The position numbers were made by a program, and so were the translations under genes. Positions 26,721 to 35,754 of a stretch of DNA of 44,970 nt are shown here, piece by piece. The stretch's first letter is position 1. Every line of letters begins with the position of its first letter. The stretch is taken from assembly GCA_002155895.1 (NCBI GenBank), contig MUMD01000031.1, forward strand, positions 1 to 44,970, in the 5' to 3' direction. Origin of the DNA: Streptomyces rochei (GTDB lineage Bacteria > Actinomycetota > Actinomycetes > Streptomycetales > Streptomycetaceae). Under the pieces are notes generated by a model. It was not told the origin of the DNA. It did not search any database and saw nothing but the letters and a program-made list of their open reading frames with translations.

Positions 26721-27401
26721 TCAGACCGCCACCGCCTCGTGGGCGAGGAACTTCTCCACGAACTCCCGCGCCCGACGGTCGAAATCGGCGTACTGGGCCT
26801 CGCGCTCGGCGCCCGAGACCGCGTCGCCGACCAGCAGGTTGCCCTCGGCGTCGACCCGCTGCGGGCGGTCCTCGGCGTCGGGCAGCAGACCGACCCGGGA
26901 GTGGGAGAAGCCGCAGTAGTAGGCGATGCCCTCACTCAGATTGGCCTCCAGGAGGGAGTGCATCCCCTCCGTGACGGGATCGTCGGCGGCGGCGCCGGCC
27001 AGGGCGAGCCACAGCATGCGCTTGCCCGCGAGGCGGGGCTTGCTGCGGCCGTAGGCGAAGCCGTAGTTCCACACGCGGTCGATCCAGCCCTTGAGGACGG
27101 CGGGCACGCTCTGCCAGTACACCGGGAAGACGGCGACGACCACGTCGGCTTCGAGGACGCGCCGCATGTGGTCCCGCACCTCCCGCGAGTACGTCTTCTC
27201 CCTGTTCCCCCAGTCCGGCTGGTCCGCCTCGGTCATGCGCGGGTCGAAGCCCTCGGCGTGCAGGTCGAGCAGATCGACGCGGTACCCGGCGGCCTCCAAC
27301 TGGGCGGTCGTACGACGGGCGGTGTGCGCGGTGAGGGAATCGGAGCGGTGGTGGGCGAGGACCACGAGGGCCGTCCTGGTGTCGTTCCGGTGCTGCGTCA
27401 C
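26721..27401 (-). CDS. NAD(P)H-dependent flavin oxidoreductase (quinone reductase family)
   Basis: A 226-residue flavodoxin-like enzyme of the MdaB/KefF/NQO group. LVVLAHHRSDSLTAHT is the FMN/FAD phosphate loop, VVAVFPVYWQSVPAVLKGWIDRVWNYGFAYG the typical second motif, and LWLALAGAAAD the third strand. It would reduce quinones or azo/nitro electrophiles by two electrons with NAD(P)H. Start is the GTG at 27401, with GGGAGA about 6 bases upstream. It is divergent from an AraC regulator with direct repeats between them, suggesting local control. Confidence 0.87.
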   Translation of the reverse strand: MTQHRNDTRTALVVLAHHRSDSLTAHTARRTTAQLEAAGYRVDLLDLHAEGFDPRMTEADQPDWGNREKTYSREVRDHMRRVLEADVVVAVFPVYWQSVPAVLKGWIDRVWNYGFAYGRSKPRLAGKRMLWLALAGAAADDPVTEGMHSLLEANLSEGIAYYCGFSHSRVGLLPDAEDRPQRVDAEGNLLVGDAVSGAEREAQYADFDRRAREFVEKFLAHEAVAV

Positions 27402-27457
27402 GGGGTCTCCCGGCTGGTCTCGGTCAGTGCGACGGGTCCAGTACAGCCGCGCGATCC

Positions 27458-27522
27458 TGGATGATCCATGGGAGAAGGTCTGGAGAGCATAGGAGAACGT
27501 CCACGGTCCGCTCGTCTACGCT
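27458..27522. promoter_or_regulatory. Direct repeats and promoter between the quinone reductase and AraC genes
   Basis: GGAGAAGGTC (27471-27480) recurs as GGAGAACGTC (27492-27501), 21 bp or two helical turns apart, the layout bound by AraC proteins. The palindrome TGGATGATCCA (27458-27468) precedes them. TACGCT (27517-27522) ends 7 bases before the AraC GTG, suggesting a leaderless transcript. Confidence 0.5.
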
Positions 27523-27529
27523 CTCTCCC

Positions 27530-28462
27530 GTGGATCCCCTGAGTTCACTGCTGAGCGACATCCGGGCCGAGGGCTCGGTCGTCAGCCACGCCGTGCTGAC
27601 GGCGCCCTGGACCATCCGCTTCACCGACGGCGCGCCGCTCACCATGGTCAGCGTGCTGCGCGGCGGCGGGACCCTGCTGCTGCCCGACGGCACCCGGCAG
27701 GAGGTCGGCGTGGGCGACACCGCCCTGGTCCGCGGTCCCGAACCGTTCCTCCTCGCGGACCGGCCCGCCACCGTCGGCCGCCCGCACACCGAGTACGAGA
27801 TCGCGTGCTTCAGCCCGGACCCCGAGTGCACCGCCCGAGGACTGGGCGGCATCCGCTGGGGCGCCGATCCGGACGGAGCGACCGCGCTGATCGTGGGCGC
27901 CTACCGCGCCTCGGGCCGGCGCCCTGAACGGCTGTTGCGCGCCCTGCCGCCGGTCCTGGTGGTCAACGAGGACGTCGAGGTCTGCGCCTGGCTGGAGACG
28001 GCCGCCGCCGACGCCGCCCGGCTCTCGGCCGGTTCGCAGGCGCTGATGGACCGGCTCCTCGACTGGGCCCTGGTGTGCACGCTGCGCAACTGGTTCGACG
28101 AGGCGGGCGCCGACGCGCCCAGCTGGTACCGCGGCCTGGCCGACCCGGTGCTCGGCCCCGCCCTGCGGGCCTTCCACAGCCGGCCCGCCGATCCCTGGAC
28201 GGTGGCGTCGCTGGCCGGCCGGGCGGGCGTCTCCCGGGCGCTGTTCGCCAAGCGCTTCACCGAGCTGATGGGCCGCCCGCCCCTCGCCTACCTCACCGAG
28301 TGCCGGATGGCCGACGCGGAGGCGCTGCTGACCGACACCGACCTCAGCATCGCCCAGATCGCCAGATCCGTCGGCTACGCCGACGCCTTCGGCTTCAGCG
28401 CCGCCTTCAAACGCCACAAGGGCCAGAGCCCCAGTACGTTCCGCGCCGCGGCGGCGGCCTGA
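27530..28462 (+). CDS. AraC-family regulator with cupin_6-type domain
   Basis: A 310-residue regulator. The N-terminal half (SVVSHAVLTAPWTIRF, GGGTLLLPDGTRQEVGVGDTALVRG) is the cupin found in regulators beside short-chain and quinone reductases. The C-terminal half has two helix-turn-helices (VASLAGRAGVSRALFAKRFTELMGRPPLAYLTECRMADAE and IAQIARSVGYADAFGFSAAFKRHKGQSPSTFR). GTG at 27530 is chosen because a -10 box TACGCT ends 7 bases before it; the longer ATG frame at 27461 would cover the operator-like repeats. It is divergent from the quinone reductase gene, its likely target. Confidence 0.87.
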   Translation: MDPLSSLLSDIRAEGSVVSHAVLTAPWTIRFTDGAPLTMVSVLRGGGTLLLPDGTRQEVGVGDTALVRGPEPFLLADRPATVGRPHTEYEIACFSPDPECTARGLGGIRWGADPDGATALIVGAYRASGRRPERLLRALPPVLVVNEDVEVCAWLETAAADAARLSAGSQALMDRLLDWALVCTLRNWFDEAGADAPSWYRGLADPVLGPALRAFHSRPADPWTVASLAGRAGVSRALFAKRFTELMGRPPLAYLTECRMADAEALLTDTDLSIAQIARSVGYADAFGFSAAFKRHKGQSPSTFRAAAAA

Positions 28463-28596
28463 ACCCCGCCCGCCCGCGCCGAGGGCCGTGCCCGGCCGGG
28501 CGGCGCCCGCGTCCGGCACCACCCGAGGCCGCGGGCCGTCGGACCCCGGGCATATCCTGATCCCCAGTGGCCATCGGCTGACGAAGGGGTCCGAAG

Positions 28597-30015
28597 GTGC
28601 CGTCGATGCTCGATGCGGTCGTGGTGGGAGCGGGGCCGAACGGGCTGACCGCTGCCGTGGAGCTGGCCCGGCGCGGATTCTCGGTCGCCGTGTTCGAGGC
28701 CCGGGACACCGTGGGCGGCGGCGCCCGCACCGAGGAACTGACCCTGCCCGGCTTCCGGCACGACCCGTGCTCCGCCGCGCACCCCCTCGGCATCAACTCA
28801 CCCGCCTTCCGCGACCTGCCCCTGGAGCGGTACGGCCTCCAGTGGCTGCACGCCCCGCTGCCCATGGCACACCCCTTCCCGGACGGTTCGGCGGCCGTCC
28901 TGTCCCGGTCGGTCGGCGAGACGGCCGCCTCCTTCGGGGCGCGCGACGCCGGCGCCTACCGCCGACTCGTCGAGCGCTTCCTGCCGCACTGGGACACCCT
29001 GGCCCGTGACTTCATGTCCCTGCCGCTGACCGCGCTGCCCCGCGACCCGGTGACCCTCGCGCGCTTCGGCCTGGTCGGCCTGCCGCCGTCGACGTGGCTG
29101 ATGCGCCGCTTCCGCGACGAGAAGGCCAAGACGCTCTTCGCCGGGCTCGTCGCGCACGTCATGGCCCCGCTCGGCGGCTTCGCCACCGGCGCCATAGGCA
29201 TGGTCTTCGCCCTCGCCGCGCACGCCCGCGGCTGGCCGGTGGCCCGCGGCGGCTCCCAGGCCATCTCGGACGCCCTCGCCGCCCTCCTGAAGGACCTCGG
29301 CGGCACCGTCCACACCGACTACGAGGTCAAGCGCCTCGACGACCTGCCGCCCGCCCGCGCCTACGTCTTCGACACCTCGCCCACCGCCCTGGCCCGCATC
29401 GCCGGACTCGGCGGCCACTACGCCGGCTACCGGTACGGACCCGGCGTCTTCAAGATCGACTACGCGCTGGACGGCCCCGTCCCGTGGACCGCCGAGGCGC
29501 CCCGCACCGCCGGCACCGTGCAGATCGGCGCCGACAGCGCGGAGATCGGCGCCGCGCTGAACGCCGCCTCCCGCGAGGGCCGCGCCCCCGACGCGCCGTT
29601 CCTCATCACCACGCAGCCCAGCGTCGCCGACCCCACCCGCGCACCGGAGGGCAAGCACGTCTTCTGGGCGTACGGACACGTCCCCAACGGCTGGACCGGC
29701 GACCTCACCGACGCCATCGAGCGCCAACTGGAGCGCTTCGCCCCCGGCTTCCGCGACCGGGTCCTCGCCCGCGCCACCGCCGGCCCGCCCGAACTCGCCG
29801 CCCGCAACGCCAACTACGTCGGCGGAGACATCGCCTCCGGCGCGGTCTCCGGCCTCCAGCTCCTGCTGCGGCCCAAACTGTCCCTGTTCCCGTACGGCAC
29901 CCCGCACCCGGCCGTCTACATCTGCTCGTCGGCCACCCCGCCGGGCCCCGGGGTGCACGGCATGTCGGGGCACAACGCCGCGAAGGCGGTCTGGCGCAGG
30001 CTGCGTCAGACATGA
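28597..30015 (+). CDS. FAD-dependent oxidoreductase, phytoene desaturase-like
   Basis: A 472-residue flavoprotein. [30 protein letters not shown] near the start is the Rossmann dinucleotide fold with its acidic strand end, followed by the GG motif ([11 protein letters not shown]); [14 protein letters not shown] and [25 protein letters not shown] form the C-terminal FAD contact of the carotenoid desaturase/retinol saturase group. No carotenoid genes are nearby, so the substrate is unknown. GTG at 28597 follows GAAGGGG by 7 bases; ATG at 28606 with GAAGG is nearly as good. The macro-domain gene follows 31 bp downstream. Confidence 0.85.
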   Translation: MPSMLDAVVVGAGPNGLTAAVELARRGFSVAVFEARDTVGGGARTEELTLPGFRHDPCSAAHPLGINSPAFRDLPLERYGLQWLHAPLPMAHPFPDGSAAVLSRSVGETAASFGARDAGAYRRLVERFLPHWDTLARDFMSLPLTALPRDPVTLARFGLVGLPPSTWLMRRFRDEKAKTLFAGLVAHVMAPLGGFATGAIGMVFALAAHARGWPVARGGSQAISDALAALLKDLGGTVHTDYEVKRLDDLPPARAYVFDTSPTALARIAGLGGHYAGYRYGPGVFKIDYALDGPVPWTAEAPRTAGTVQIGADSAEIGAALNAASREGRAPDAPFLITTQPSVADPTRAPEGKHVFWAYGHVPNGWTGDLTDAIERQLERFAPGFRDRVLARATAGPPELAARNANYVGGDIASGAVSGLQLLLRPKLSLFPYGTPHPAVYICSSATPPGPGVHGMSGHNAAKAVWRRLRQT

Positions 30016-30046
30016 CCTTCCGACCGAGCCGACCCGGGGACCGGAC

Positions 30047-30556
30047 ATGACCACCATCACCCTCGTCCAGGGCGACATCACCCGCCAGAGCGTCGACGCC
30101 ATCGTCAACGCCGCCAACTCCTCCCTCCTCGGCGGAGGCGGCGTCGACGGCGCCGTCCACCGGCGCGGCGGCCCCGCGATCCTCGCGGAGTGCCGCCGGC
30201 TCCGCGCCTCGCACTACGGAAAGGGCCTGCCCACCGGCCGGGCGGTCGCCACCACCGCGGGCGACCTGGACGCCCGCTGGGTGATCCACACGGTCGGCCC
30301 GGTGTACCAGGAGTCGGGCGGCGACCCCGCGCTGCTCGCCTCCTGCTACCGGGAGTCGCTCCGGGTGGCCGACGAACTGGGCGCCCGGACGGTCGCCTTC
30401 CCGGCGATCTCCACCGGCGTCTACCGCTGGCCGATGGACGACGCGGCCCGCATCGCCGTCGAAACGGTGCGGCACACACCGACGGCCGTCGAAGAGGTGA
30501 GGTTCGTGCTCTTCGACGACCGGGCGTACGAGGCGTTCTCCCGGCGACTCGGCTGA
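30047..30556 (+). CDS. Macro-domain protein (O-acetyl-ADP-ribose deacetylase, YmdB-like)
   Basis: A 169-residue single macro domain. All signature loops are seen: LVQGDITRQSVDAIVNAANSSLLGGGGVDGAVHRRGG binds the ADP-ribose and carries the conserved Asn-Ala-Ala-Asn and Gly-rich loop with its catalytic Asp, and VAFPAISTGVYRWP closes the phosphate site. It would hydrolyse O-acetyl-ADP-ribose or remove mono-ADP-ribose from proteins or nucleic acid. It follows the FAD oxidoreductase by 31 bp and precedes a small lipoprotein by 12 bp, probably one operon. No ADP-ribosyltransferase toxin (DarT-like) is adjacent. Confidence 0.92.
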   Translation: MTTITLVQGDITRQSVDAIVNAANSSLLGGGGVDGAVHRRGGPAILAECRRLRASHYGKGLPTGRAVATTAGDLDARWVIHTVGPVYQESGGDPALLASCYRESLRVADELGARTVAFPAISTGVYRWPMDDAARIAVETVRHTPTAVEEVRFVLFDDRAYEAFSRRLG

Positions 30557-30568
30557 CGGGACGGGCCC

Positions 30569-31105
30569 TTGAAGTCTCCTCGACGGACCGGTGCCGGCAC
30601 CGGTGCCGCTTCGGCACTGGTGGTGCTCGCCCTGTCCGGCTGCTCCTCGCACTGGGGCTGCGCCGACACGACGGCGGAGCGCGGTGAGGCCGGTGTCCGG
30701 GTGCGGGTCGAGGAAGTGACCGGGCGGCCTCTCGACGTCTTCGCCGAGGTCGTCGACTGGCGCCTGGAGCCCCACCCCCAGGTCCCCGCCGACGGCGACC
30801 AGGTCCACTTCCGCTTCCGCTTCGACGGCGCCGACGACATGTCCGACCCCGCCGTGGACGCCTGCGCGGTCGACGAGGAGCGCGTCGCCCTGGGGTGCCG
30901 GACGATCCACTCGTACCAGGCCTTCGGGCCGAACGGCAGCCCGATCGGCGACGAATGGCTCGCCGTCGCGGACCCCGAGCGGGTGACCGGAGTGCTGTTC
31001 GTCCCCAACGACCAGTCCTACGTCGGACCGACCTGCGAGGAGGACGCCAAGGACGGCGGCGGGCCGCGTCCTCCGGAGCCCGCCCGTGCGGGGGACCGGC
31101 TGTAG
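30569..31105 (+). CDS. Small lipoprotein of unknown function
   Basis: A 178-residue protein with a lipoprotein signal peptide: basic start KSPRR, hydrophobic ASALVVLALSGC with the lipobox cysteine near residue 25. The mature part has five further cysteines (WGCADTT, DACAVDEE, LGCRTIH, PTCEED among them), probably disulphide-bonded, and no recognised domain. The start appears to be the TTG at 30569, 12 bp after the macro-domain stop, since no ATG or GTG precedes the signal. Confidence 0.72.
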   Translation: MKSPRRTGAGTGAASALVVLALSGCSSHWGCADTTAERGEAGVRVRVEEVTGRPLDVFAEVVDWRLEPHPQVPADGDQVHFRFRFDGADDMSDPAVDACAVDEERVALGCRTIHSYQAFGPNGSPIGDEWLAVADPERVTGVLFVPNDQSYVGPTCEEDAKDGGGPRPPEPARAGDRL

Positions 31106-31150
31106 GGAGGTCCGGGTGTCCGTGCACTTCCGCACGCCTCCCCACCTGGC

Positions 31151-31180
31151 TTGACGCTTCAGTTGCAACTGATGTGCAAT
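31151..31180 (+). promoter_or_regulatory. Nur-type nickel box in the nik promoter
   Basis: TTGCAA-N5-GTGCAA at 31163-31179 matches the Nur box recalled from S. coelicolor (TTGCAA-N5-TTGCAA) at all but one base. TTGACG at 31151-31156 is the -35, and the distal half of the box overlaps the -10 region (TGCAAT, 31175-31180). TCAGTTGCAACTGA (31159-31172) is also a perfect 14-bp palindrome. Bound nickel-Nur would block the polymerase, so the operon should be expressed when nickel is scarce. Confidence 0.75.
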
Positions 31181-31212
31181 AACCCCGCACCAACAACAAG
31201 CGTGGGGGAGAC

Positions 31213-32805
31213 ATGACAACCCGTCGGATACGAAGTGCCGCCGCCGCGGCGGCGTTGGCCGCGGGCGTCACCGCCTGCTCCGCGCCCGGGGGCGGCGGAA
31301 CGGGCGGGGACGCCGAGGCGGCCGAGTCCGTGGTGATCGGGGTGGCCTCCGAGCCGGACACCCTCAGCCCGCTGCTCGGCTACGGCAAGGACGGAAACTC
31401 CAAGATCTTCGACGGGCTGCTCGCCCGCGACACCGACCTGAAGCTGAAGCCCGCGCTCGCGACGGCGCTGCCGAAGATCGCCGACGGCGGCAGGACGTAC
31501 ACGTACACCCTGCGCGAGGGCGTGAAGTTCAGCGACGGCGAACCGTTGACGGCCCAGGACGTGGTCTACACGTACCGCACCGTCCTCGACGAGAAGACCA
31601 ACAACACCGCCCGCAGCGAGCTGGACGCCGTCAAGAGCGTCAGCGCGAAGGGCGACGACACCGTCGTCTTCTCCCTCAAGTACCCGTACGCGCCCTTCGC
31701 CGCCCGCACCGTGCTCCCCATCGTCCCCGAGCACGTCGCGGGCGGCCAGGACCCCAACACCGGCGCCTTCAACACCCGGCCGGTCGGCACCGGGCCCTAC
31801 GTCCTCACCGACTGGAGCAAGGGCGAGAAGCTCACCTTCAAGGCCAACCCGCACTACTGGGGCGGCAAGCCCGCGGTGAAGTCCTTCACCATGGCGATCA
31901 TCGCCGACGACAACGTGCGCGCCACCCGGCTGCGCTCCGGCGACCTCGACGGCGCCGTCCTGCCGCCCAACCTCGCCGCCACCTTCGAGAAGGACGACGG
32001 CCGGCGCACCTACGAGGCCAAGTCCTACGACTTCCGGGCCGTCACCCTGCCCACCTCGAACAAGGTCACCGGCGACCGCGCGATCCGGCGTGCCCTGGAC
32101 GCCGCCGTGGACCGCCAGGCCATGGTCGACAAGATCCTGGACGGCGCCGGCCGGCCGGCGTACGGACCGCTGCCCGTCGACGATCCCTGGTACGAACGCG
32201 GCATCGAGCGCCCGCACGATCTCGCCGAGGCGAAGCGCATCCTCGACGGGGCCGGCTGGAAGCCCGGCGCGGACGGCGTCCGCGCCAAGGACGGGCAGCG
32301 CGCCTCCTTCACCCTCTACTACCCCTCGGGCGACAAGGTCCGGCAGGACCACGCCCTCGCCTACGCCTCCGACGCCAAGAAGGCCGGCATCGAGGTGAAG
32401 GTGGAGGGCGCCACCTGGGAGGTCATCGAGCCGCGCATGAAGAACGACGCGGTCCTCGCGGGCTTCGGCAGCGTCGGCGACCCGGACTTCGGTCTCTACA
32501 CCCTGCTGCACTCCTCCCTGGCCAACGACGGCTTCAACAACATGGCCGGCTACGACGACGCGACAGTGGACCAGGCCCTCGACGCCGGCCGCCGCACCCA
32601 GGACGCGGAGCAGCGCGCGGCCGCCTACGACAAGATCCAGCGGGCGCTGGTCGAGGACCCCGGGTACACCTTCCTGACCCACATCGACCACCTCTACGTC
32701 CTCGCCGACCGCTGGGACGGGCTGACCACGCAGCTGGAGCCGCACGAGCACGGCTTCGCCAGCGGGCCCTGGTGGAACATCGAGGACTGGCAGCCGAAGA
32801 AGTGA
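31213..32805 (+). CDS. nikA: Nickel/peptide ABC transporter substrate-binding lipoprotein
   Basis: A 530-residue SBP_bac_5 family receptor outside the membrane. The signal peptide ends in the lipobox GVTAC with lipidated Cys22. VIGVASEPDTLSPLLGYG, LREGVKFSDGEPLTAQDVVYTYR and GTGPYVLTDWSKGEKLTFKANPHYWGGKP are family hallmarks. The family binds peptides or nickel chelates; the Nur box in the promoter and the two-permease, two-ATPase operon argue for nickel, as for nikABCDE of S. coelicolor. GGGGGAG lies 5 bases before ATG 31213. It overlaps the permease gene by GTGA. Confidence 0.88.
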   Translation: MTTRRIRSAAAAAALAAGVTACSAPGGGGTGGDAEAAESVVIGVASEPDTLSPLLGYGKDGNSKIFDGLLARDTDLKLKPALATALPKIADGGRTYTYTLREGVKFSDGEPLTAQDVVYTYRTVLDEKTNNTARSELDAVKSVSAKGDDTVVFSLKYPYAPFAARTVLPIVPEHVAGGQDPNTGAFNTRPVGTGPYVLTDWSKGEKLTFKANPHYWGGKPAVKSFTMAIIADDNVRATRLRSGDLDGAVLPPNLAATFEKDDGRRTYEAKSYDFRAVTLPTSNKVTGDRAIRRALDAAVDRQAMVDKILDGAGRPAYGPLPVDDPWYERGIERPHDLAEAKRILDGAGWKPGADGVRAKDGQRASFTLYYPSGDKVRQDHALAYASDAKKAGIEVKVEGATWEVIEPRMKNDAVLAGFGSVGDPDFGLYTLLHSSLANDGFNNMAGYDDATVDQALDAGRRTQDAEQRAAAYDKIQRALVEDPGYTFLTHIDHLYVLADRWDGLTTQLEPHEHGFASGPWWNIEDWQPKK

Positions 32806-33806
32806 CCCGCTCCCTCCGGAGGCTGCCCTGGGGAGCGATGGCACGGCTGGCGGGGCGGCGGGCGCTGTTCGCCGTCCCCGTCGTCCTCGTCGTCACCTTC
32901 GGCGTCTTCGCCATCGCCGCCGCCTCCCCCTTCGACCCCGTCAAGGCGTACGCCGGCACCGCCGCGCTCGGCGCCGACCAGGAGACCCTGGACCGGCTGC
33001 GCGACAACCTCGGCGTGGACCGGTCGTTCGTCGTCCGCTGGTGGGACTGGCTGACCGCCGCCCTCACCGGCGACCTCGGCCACTCGCCGGTGATGCGCCA
33101 GCCGGTGACCGAGGTGATCGGCGAACGCCTCGTCTGGTCCGCGCTGCTGTGCGCCGTCGCCTTCACCGTCGCCGTCCTGGCCGGCACGCTCCTCGGTGTG
33201 CTGGCCGCCCGCCGCCCCGGCTCGATGCTCGACCGCGCGGTCACCTCCCTCGCCTACCTCCTGGAGGCCGCCCCGGTCTTCTGGATCGCGCTGCTCGCGG
33301 TGTGGCTCTTCGCGCTGCAGTGGGACGTCCTGCCGGCGGGCGGACTGACGGACACCGCCAGCGCGCGGGTCACCCCGGGGCAGGTGGCGAGCCACCTCGT
33401 GCTGCCCGCCGGTGTGCTCGCCGTCTCCCAACTGCCCTGGTTCACGCTGTACGTGCGCCAGGGCGTGGGCGACGCCCTGGCCGAGGACCCGGTACGCGGG
33501 GCGCGGGCCCGCGGCATCGGCGAGGGCACCGTCCTGTTCGGGCACGCCCTGCGCTCCGGCCTGCTGCCGGTGCTCACCCTGATCGGCTCCCGCGTTCCGG
33601 AACTCATCACCGGCGCGCTGCTGGTGGAGACCGTCTTCAGCTGGCCGGGCATCGCCGCGGCCACCGTCGAGGCGGCCACCGCCGTCGACTTCCCGCTGCT
33701 GGCCGCCCTGACCGTCCTCGCCACCGCCGCCGTCCTCGCCGGCAACCTGCTCGCCGACCTGCTCTACGGACTGTTCGACCCGAGGGTGAAGCTCAGTGAA
33801 ATGTGA
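32802..33806 (+). CDS. nikB: Nickel/peptide ABC transporter permease (NikB/DppB type)
   Basis: A 334-residue inner permease with six membrane segments. After a basic start, ALFAVPVVLVVTFGVFAIAAASPFDPVKAY is the first helix, and the EAA loop that contacts the ATPase is DPVRGARARGIGEGTVLFGHALRSGLLPVLTLIG. FSWPGIAAATVEAATAVDFPLL near the end is typical of DppB/NikB. The GTG at 32802 overlaps the nikA stop (GTGA), indicating translational coupling; an ATG at 32838 is possible but has too short a ribosome-site spacing. Confidence 0.9.
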   Translation: MTRSLRRLPWGAMARLAGRRALFAVPVVLVVTFGVFAIAAASPFDPVKAYAGTAALGADQETLDRLRDNLGVDRSFVVRWWDWLTAALTGDLGHSPVMRQPVTEVIGERLVWSALLCAVAFTVAVLAGTLLGVLAARRPGSMLDRAVTSLAYLLEAAPVFWIALLAVWLFALQWDVLPAGGLTDTASARVTPGQVASHLVLPAGVLAVSQLPWFTLYVRQGVGDALAEDPVRGARARGIGEGTVLFGHALRSGLLPVLTLIGSRVPELITGALLVETVFSWPGIAAATVEAATAVDFPLLAALTVLATAAVLAGNLLADLLYGLFDPRVKLSEM

Positions 33807-33811
33807 TTCCC

Positions 33812-34771
33812 ATGGCTGACATCGCCGCGAAGAAGCCCGAGCAGCCCGAGCAGCCCGAGCAGCCCGAGCGGTCCCGTAAGGCGGCGACCGCCGCAGGGGC
33901 CGAGGACACCGGTGCCGTGTGGCGGGCCCACGGCACCGACCGCCGCTCCACCCGCACCCTGCGCCTGCGCGTCTCCGCCGCCCTGCTGACCCTGACGGTC
34001 CTCGCGGTGCTGCTGGTGCCGCCGCTGGTGCAGCTCGACCAGCAGGCCGTCGACCTGGCCGCGAAGCTCCAGCCACCGAGCTGGGCCCACCCGTTCGGCA
34101 CCGACGACGTCGGCCGGGACCTGCTGCTGCGCTGCGTCTACGGCCTGCGCGTCTCCCTGCTGGTCGGGGTCGCGGCGGCGCTGACGGCGACGGTCGTCGG
34201 CACCGCCGTCGGCGCCACGGCGGGGGCGCTGGGCGGCTGGGTCGACCGTGCCGTGATGCGGGCCGTCGACACCGTCTCCTCCGTACCCCACCTGCTGCTC
34301 GGCATCTTCATCGTGGCGATGTTCCGGCCGGGCGTGTGGCCCGTGGTGATCTCCGTGGCCCTCACCCACTGGCTGTCCACCGCCCGCATCGTCCGCGCCG
34401 AGGTGCTGTCCCTGCGCTCGCGCCCCTACGTCGACGCGGCCGTCTCCGGCGGCGCCTCGCGGTGGCGGGTGGCCGTACGGCACCTGCTGCCGGGCGTGCT
34501 GCCCCAGGCCGCGCTGGCGGCCGTACTGATGGTGCCGCACGCCATGTGGCACGAGTCGGCGCTGTCCTTCCTCGGACTCGGCCTGCCCACGCACACCGCG
34601 AGCCTCGGCAACCTCATCCAGGAGGCGCGCGGTTCGCTGCTCGCCGGGCAGTGGTGGCCGACCCTCTTCCCGGGCCTGTTCCTCATCGTCCCCACCCTCG
34701 CCGTCGCCGGTCTCGCGGGCGCCTGGCGGGAGCGGATCAACCCCCGTCGCCGATCGGAGCTGATGCTGTGA
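33812..34771 (+). CDS. nikC: Nickel/peptide ABC transporter permease (NikC/DppC type)
   Basis: A permease of about 319 residues with a soluble N-terminal tail containing PEQ repeated from a 9-bp DNA unit, then a first helix (LLTLTVLAVLLVPPLV), the family motif HPFGTDDVGRDLLLRCVYGLRVSLLVG, and an EAA loop LRSRPYVDAAVSGGASRWRVAVRHLLPGVLPQ. It pairs with NikB to form the channel. ATG at 33812 or GTG at 33803 (overlapping the nikB stop) can both start it; neither has a strong ribosome site. Confidence 0.9.
   Translation: MADIAAKKPEQPEQPEQPERSRKAATAAGAEDTGAVWRAHGTDRRSTRTLRLRVSAALLTLTVLAVLLVPPLVQLDQQAVDLAAKLQPPSWAHPFGTDDVGRDLLLRCVYGLRVSLLVGVAAALTATVVGTAVGATAGALGGWVDRAVMRAVDTVSSVPHLLLGIFIVAMFRPGVWPVVISVALTHWLSTARIVRAEVLSLRSRPYVDAAVSGGASRWRVAVRHLLPGVLPQAALAAVLMVPHAMWHESALSFLGLGLPTHTASLGNLIQEARGSLLAGQWWPTLFPGLFLIVPTLAVAGLAGAWRERINPRRRSELML
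33836..33868. repeat. 9-bp tandem repeat encoding PEQ in the NikC tail
   Basis: CCCGAGCAG is repeated 3.7 times (33836-33868), adding Pro-Glu-Gln triplets to the cytoplasmic N terminus of NikC. Copy number can vary without a frameshift. Confidence 0.8.
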
Positions 34772-35754
34772 CCGAGCGAGCCCCCGTGCTGTCGGTACGC
34801 GGTCTGTCGGTGCGTTTCCTGATGCCGGGCGGGCGCCGCGTCGCCGCCGTCAGCGACGCGCACTTCGACGTGGCGCCCGGCGAGTGCCTGGCCCTGATCG
34901 GCGAGAGCGGCTGCGGCAAGTCCGTCCTCGCCTCGGCCCTGCTGGGACTGCTGCCCGGCAACGCCCGGACCGCCGGCGCCGCCCTCCTCGGCGACCTCGA
35001 CCTGCTCGCCGCCGACGAGCGGACCTTCGCCCGCACCGTACGGGGCCGGCTGGTCGGCCTGGTCCCGCAGAGCCCCGCCGCCCATCTCACCCCCGTGCGC
35101 ACCATCCGCTCCCAACTGGAGGAGACGGTCGCGGAACTCACCGGCGTCCGCGGCCGTGCGGCGCTGCGCCGGGCCGCGGAGGCCGCCGCCGAGCGCGCCG
35201 CCTTCCCGGTCGACCACCTCGACCACCACCCGCACGAACTCTCCGGCGGTCTCGCCCAGCGGGCCGCGACGGCCATGGCCCTCGTCGGTGACGCCCCGCT
35301 GCTGCTGGCCGACGAGCCGACCACCGGACTCGACCGCGACCTGGTGGACCGCACCGTCGACGAGTTGCGGCGACATGTCGACAACCAGGCGGGCGACCGG
35401 AGCCGTGCCCTGCTGATGATCACCCACGACCTGGCCGCCGCCGAACGCATCGCCGACCGGATCGCCGTCATGTACGCCGGCCGCATCGTGGAACTCGCGG
35501 ACGCCGCCGACTTCTTCGGCGCCCCCGGCCCCCGCCACCCCTACAGCCGGGGCCTGCTCGACGCCCTGCCCGACCGCGCCTTCACCCCCATACCGGGGCT
35601 GCCCCCGGAACTCGGCGCCCTCCCCGACGGCTGTGCCTTCGCCGCCCGCTGCGACCGGGCGACCGACGCGTGCGCCGCACCGCCGCCGCTGACCGCGGCC
35701 GTCGCCTGCCACCACCCGCACGCCGCGCTCACGGAGGCCGCCGACCGTGCTTGA
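34768..35754 (+). CDS. nikD: Nickel/peptide ABC transporter ATPase (NikD/DppD type)
   Basis: A 328-residue ATPase. Walker A is IGESGCGKSVLASALLGLL, the signature LSGGLAQRAATAMAL, Walker B LLLADEPTTGLD and the switch His MITHDLAAAERIADRI. The C terminus has the oligopeptide/dipeptide extension (HPYSRGLLDALP, then FAARCDRATDACAAPPP and VACHHPH) whose cysteines bind an iron-sulphur cluster in some DppD proteins. GTG at 34768 overlaps the nikC stop by four bases and has CGGAG 8 bases before it. Confidence 0.92.
   Translation: MTERAPVLSVRGLSVRFLMPGGRRVAAVSDAHFDVAPGECLALIGESGCGKSVLASALLGLLPGNARTAGAALLGDLDLLAADERTFARTVRGRLVGLVPQSPAAHLTPVRTIRSQLEETVAELTGVRGRAALRRAAEAAAERAAFPVDHLDHHPHELSGGLAQRAATAMALVGDAPLLLADEPTTGLDRDLVDRTVDELRRHVDNQAGDRSRALLMITHDLAAAERIADRIAVMYAGRIVELADAADFFGAPGPRHPYSRGLLDALPDRAFTPIPGLPPELGALPDGCAFAARCDRATDACAAPPPLTAAVACHHPHAALTEAADRA

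Noticed and set aside
28490-28501. GCCCGGCCGGGC palindrome as terminator after the AraC gene
   Set aside because: No loop and no U-tract; such GC palindromes are common at this base composition.
30047-30556. DarTG-like toxin-antitoxin module
   Set aside because: The macro domain stands beside an oxidoreductase and a lipoprotein; no ADP-ribosyltransferase toxin gene is next to it.
31159-31179. Zur or catabolite-type operator before the ABC operon
   Set aside because: The bases do not fit the Zur pattern TGAAAATGATTTTCA; the TTGCAA-N5-TGCAA spacing fits Nur.
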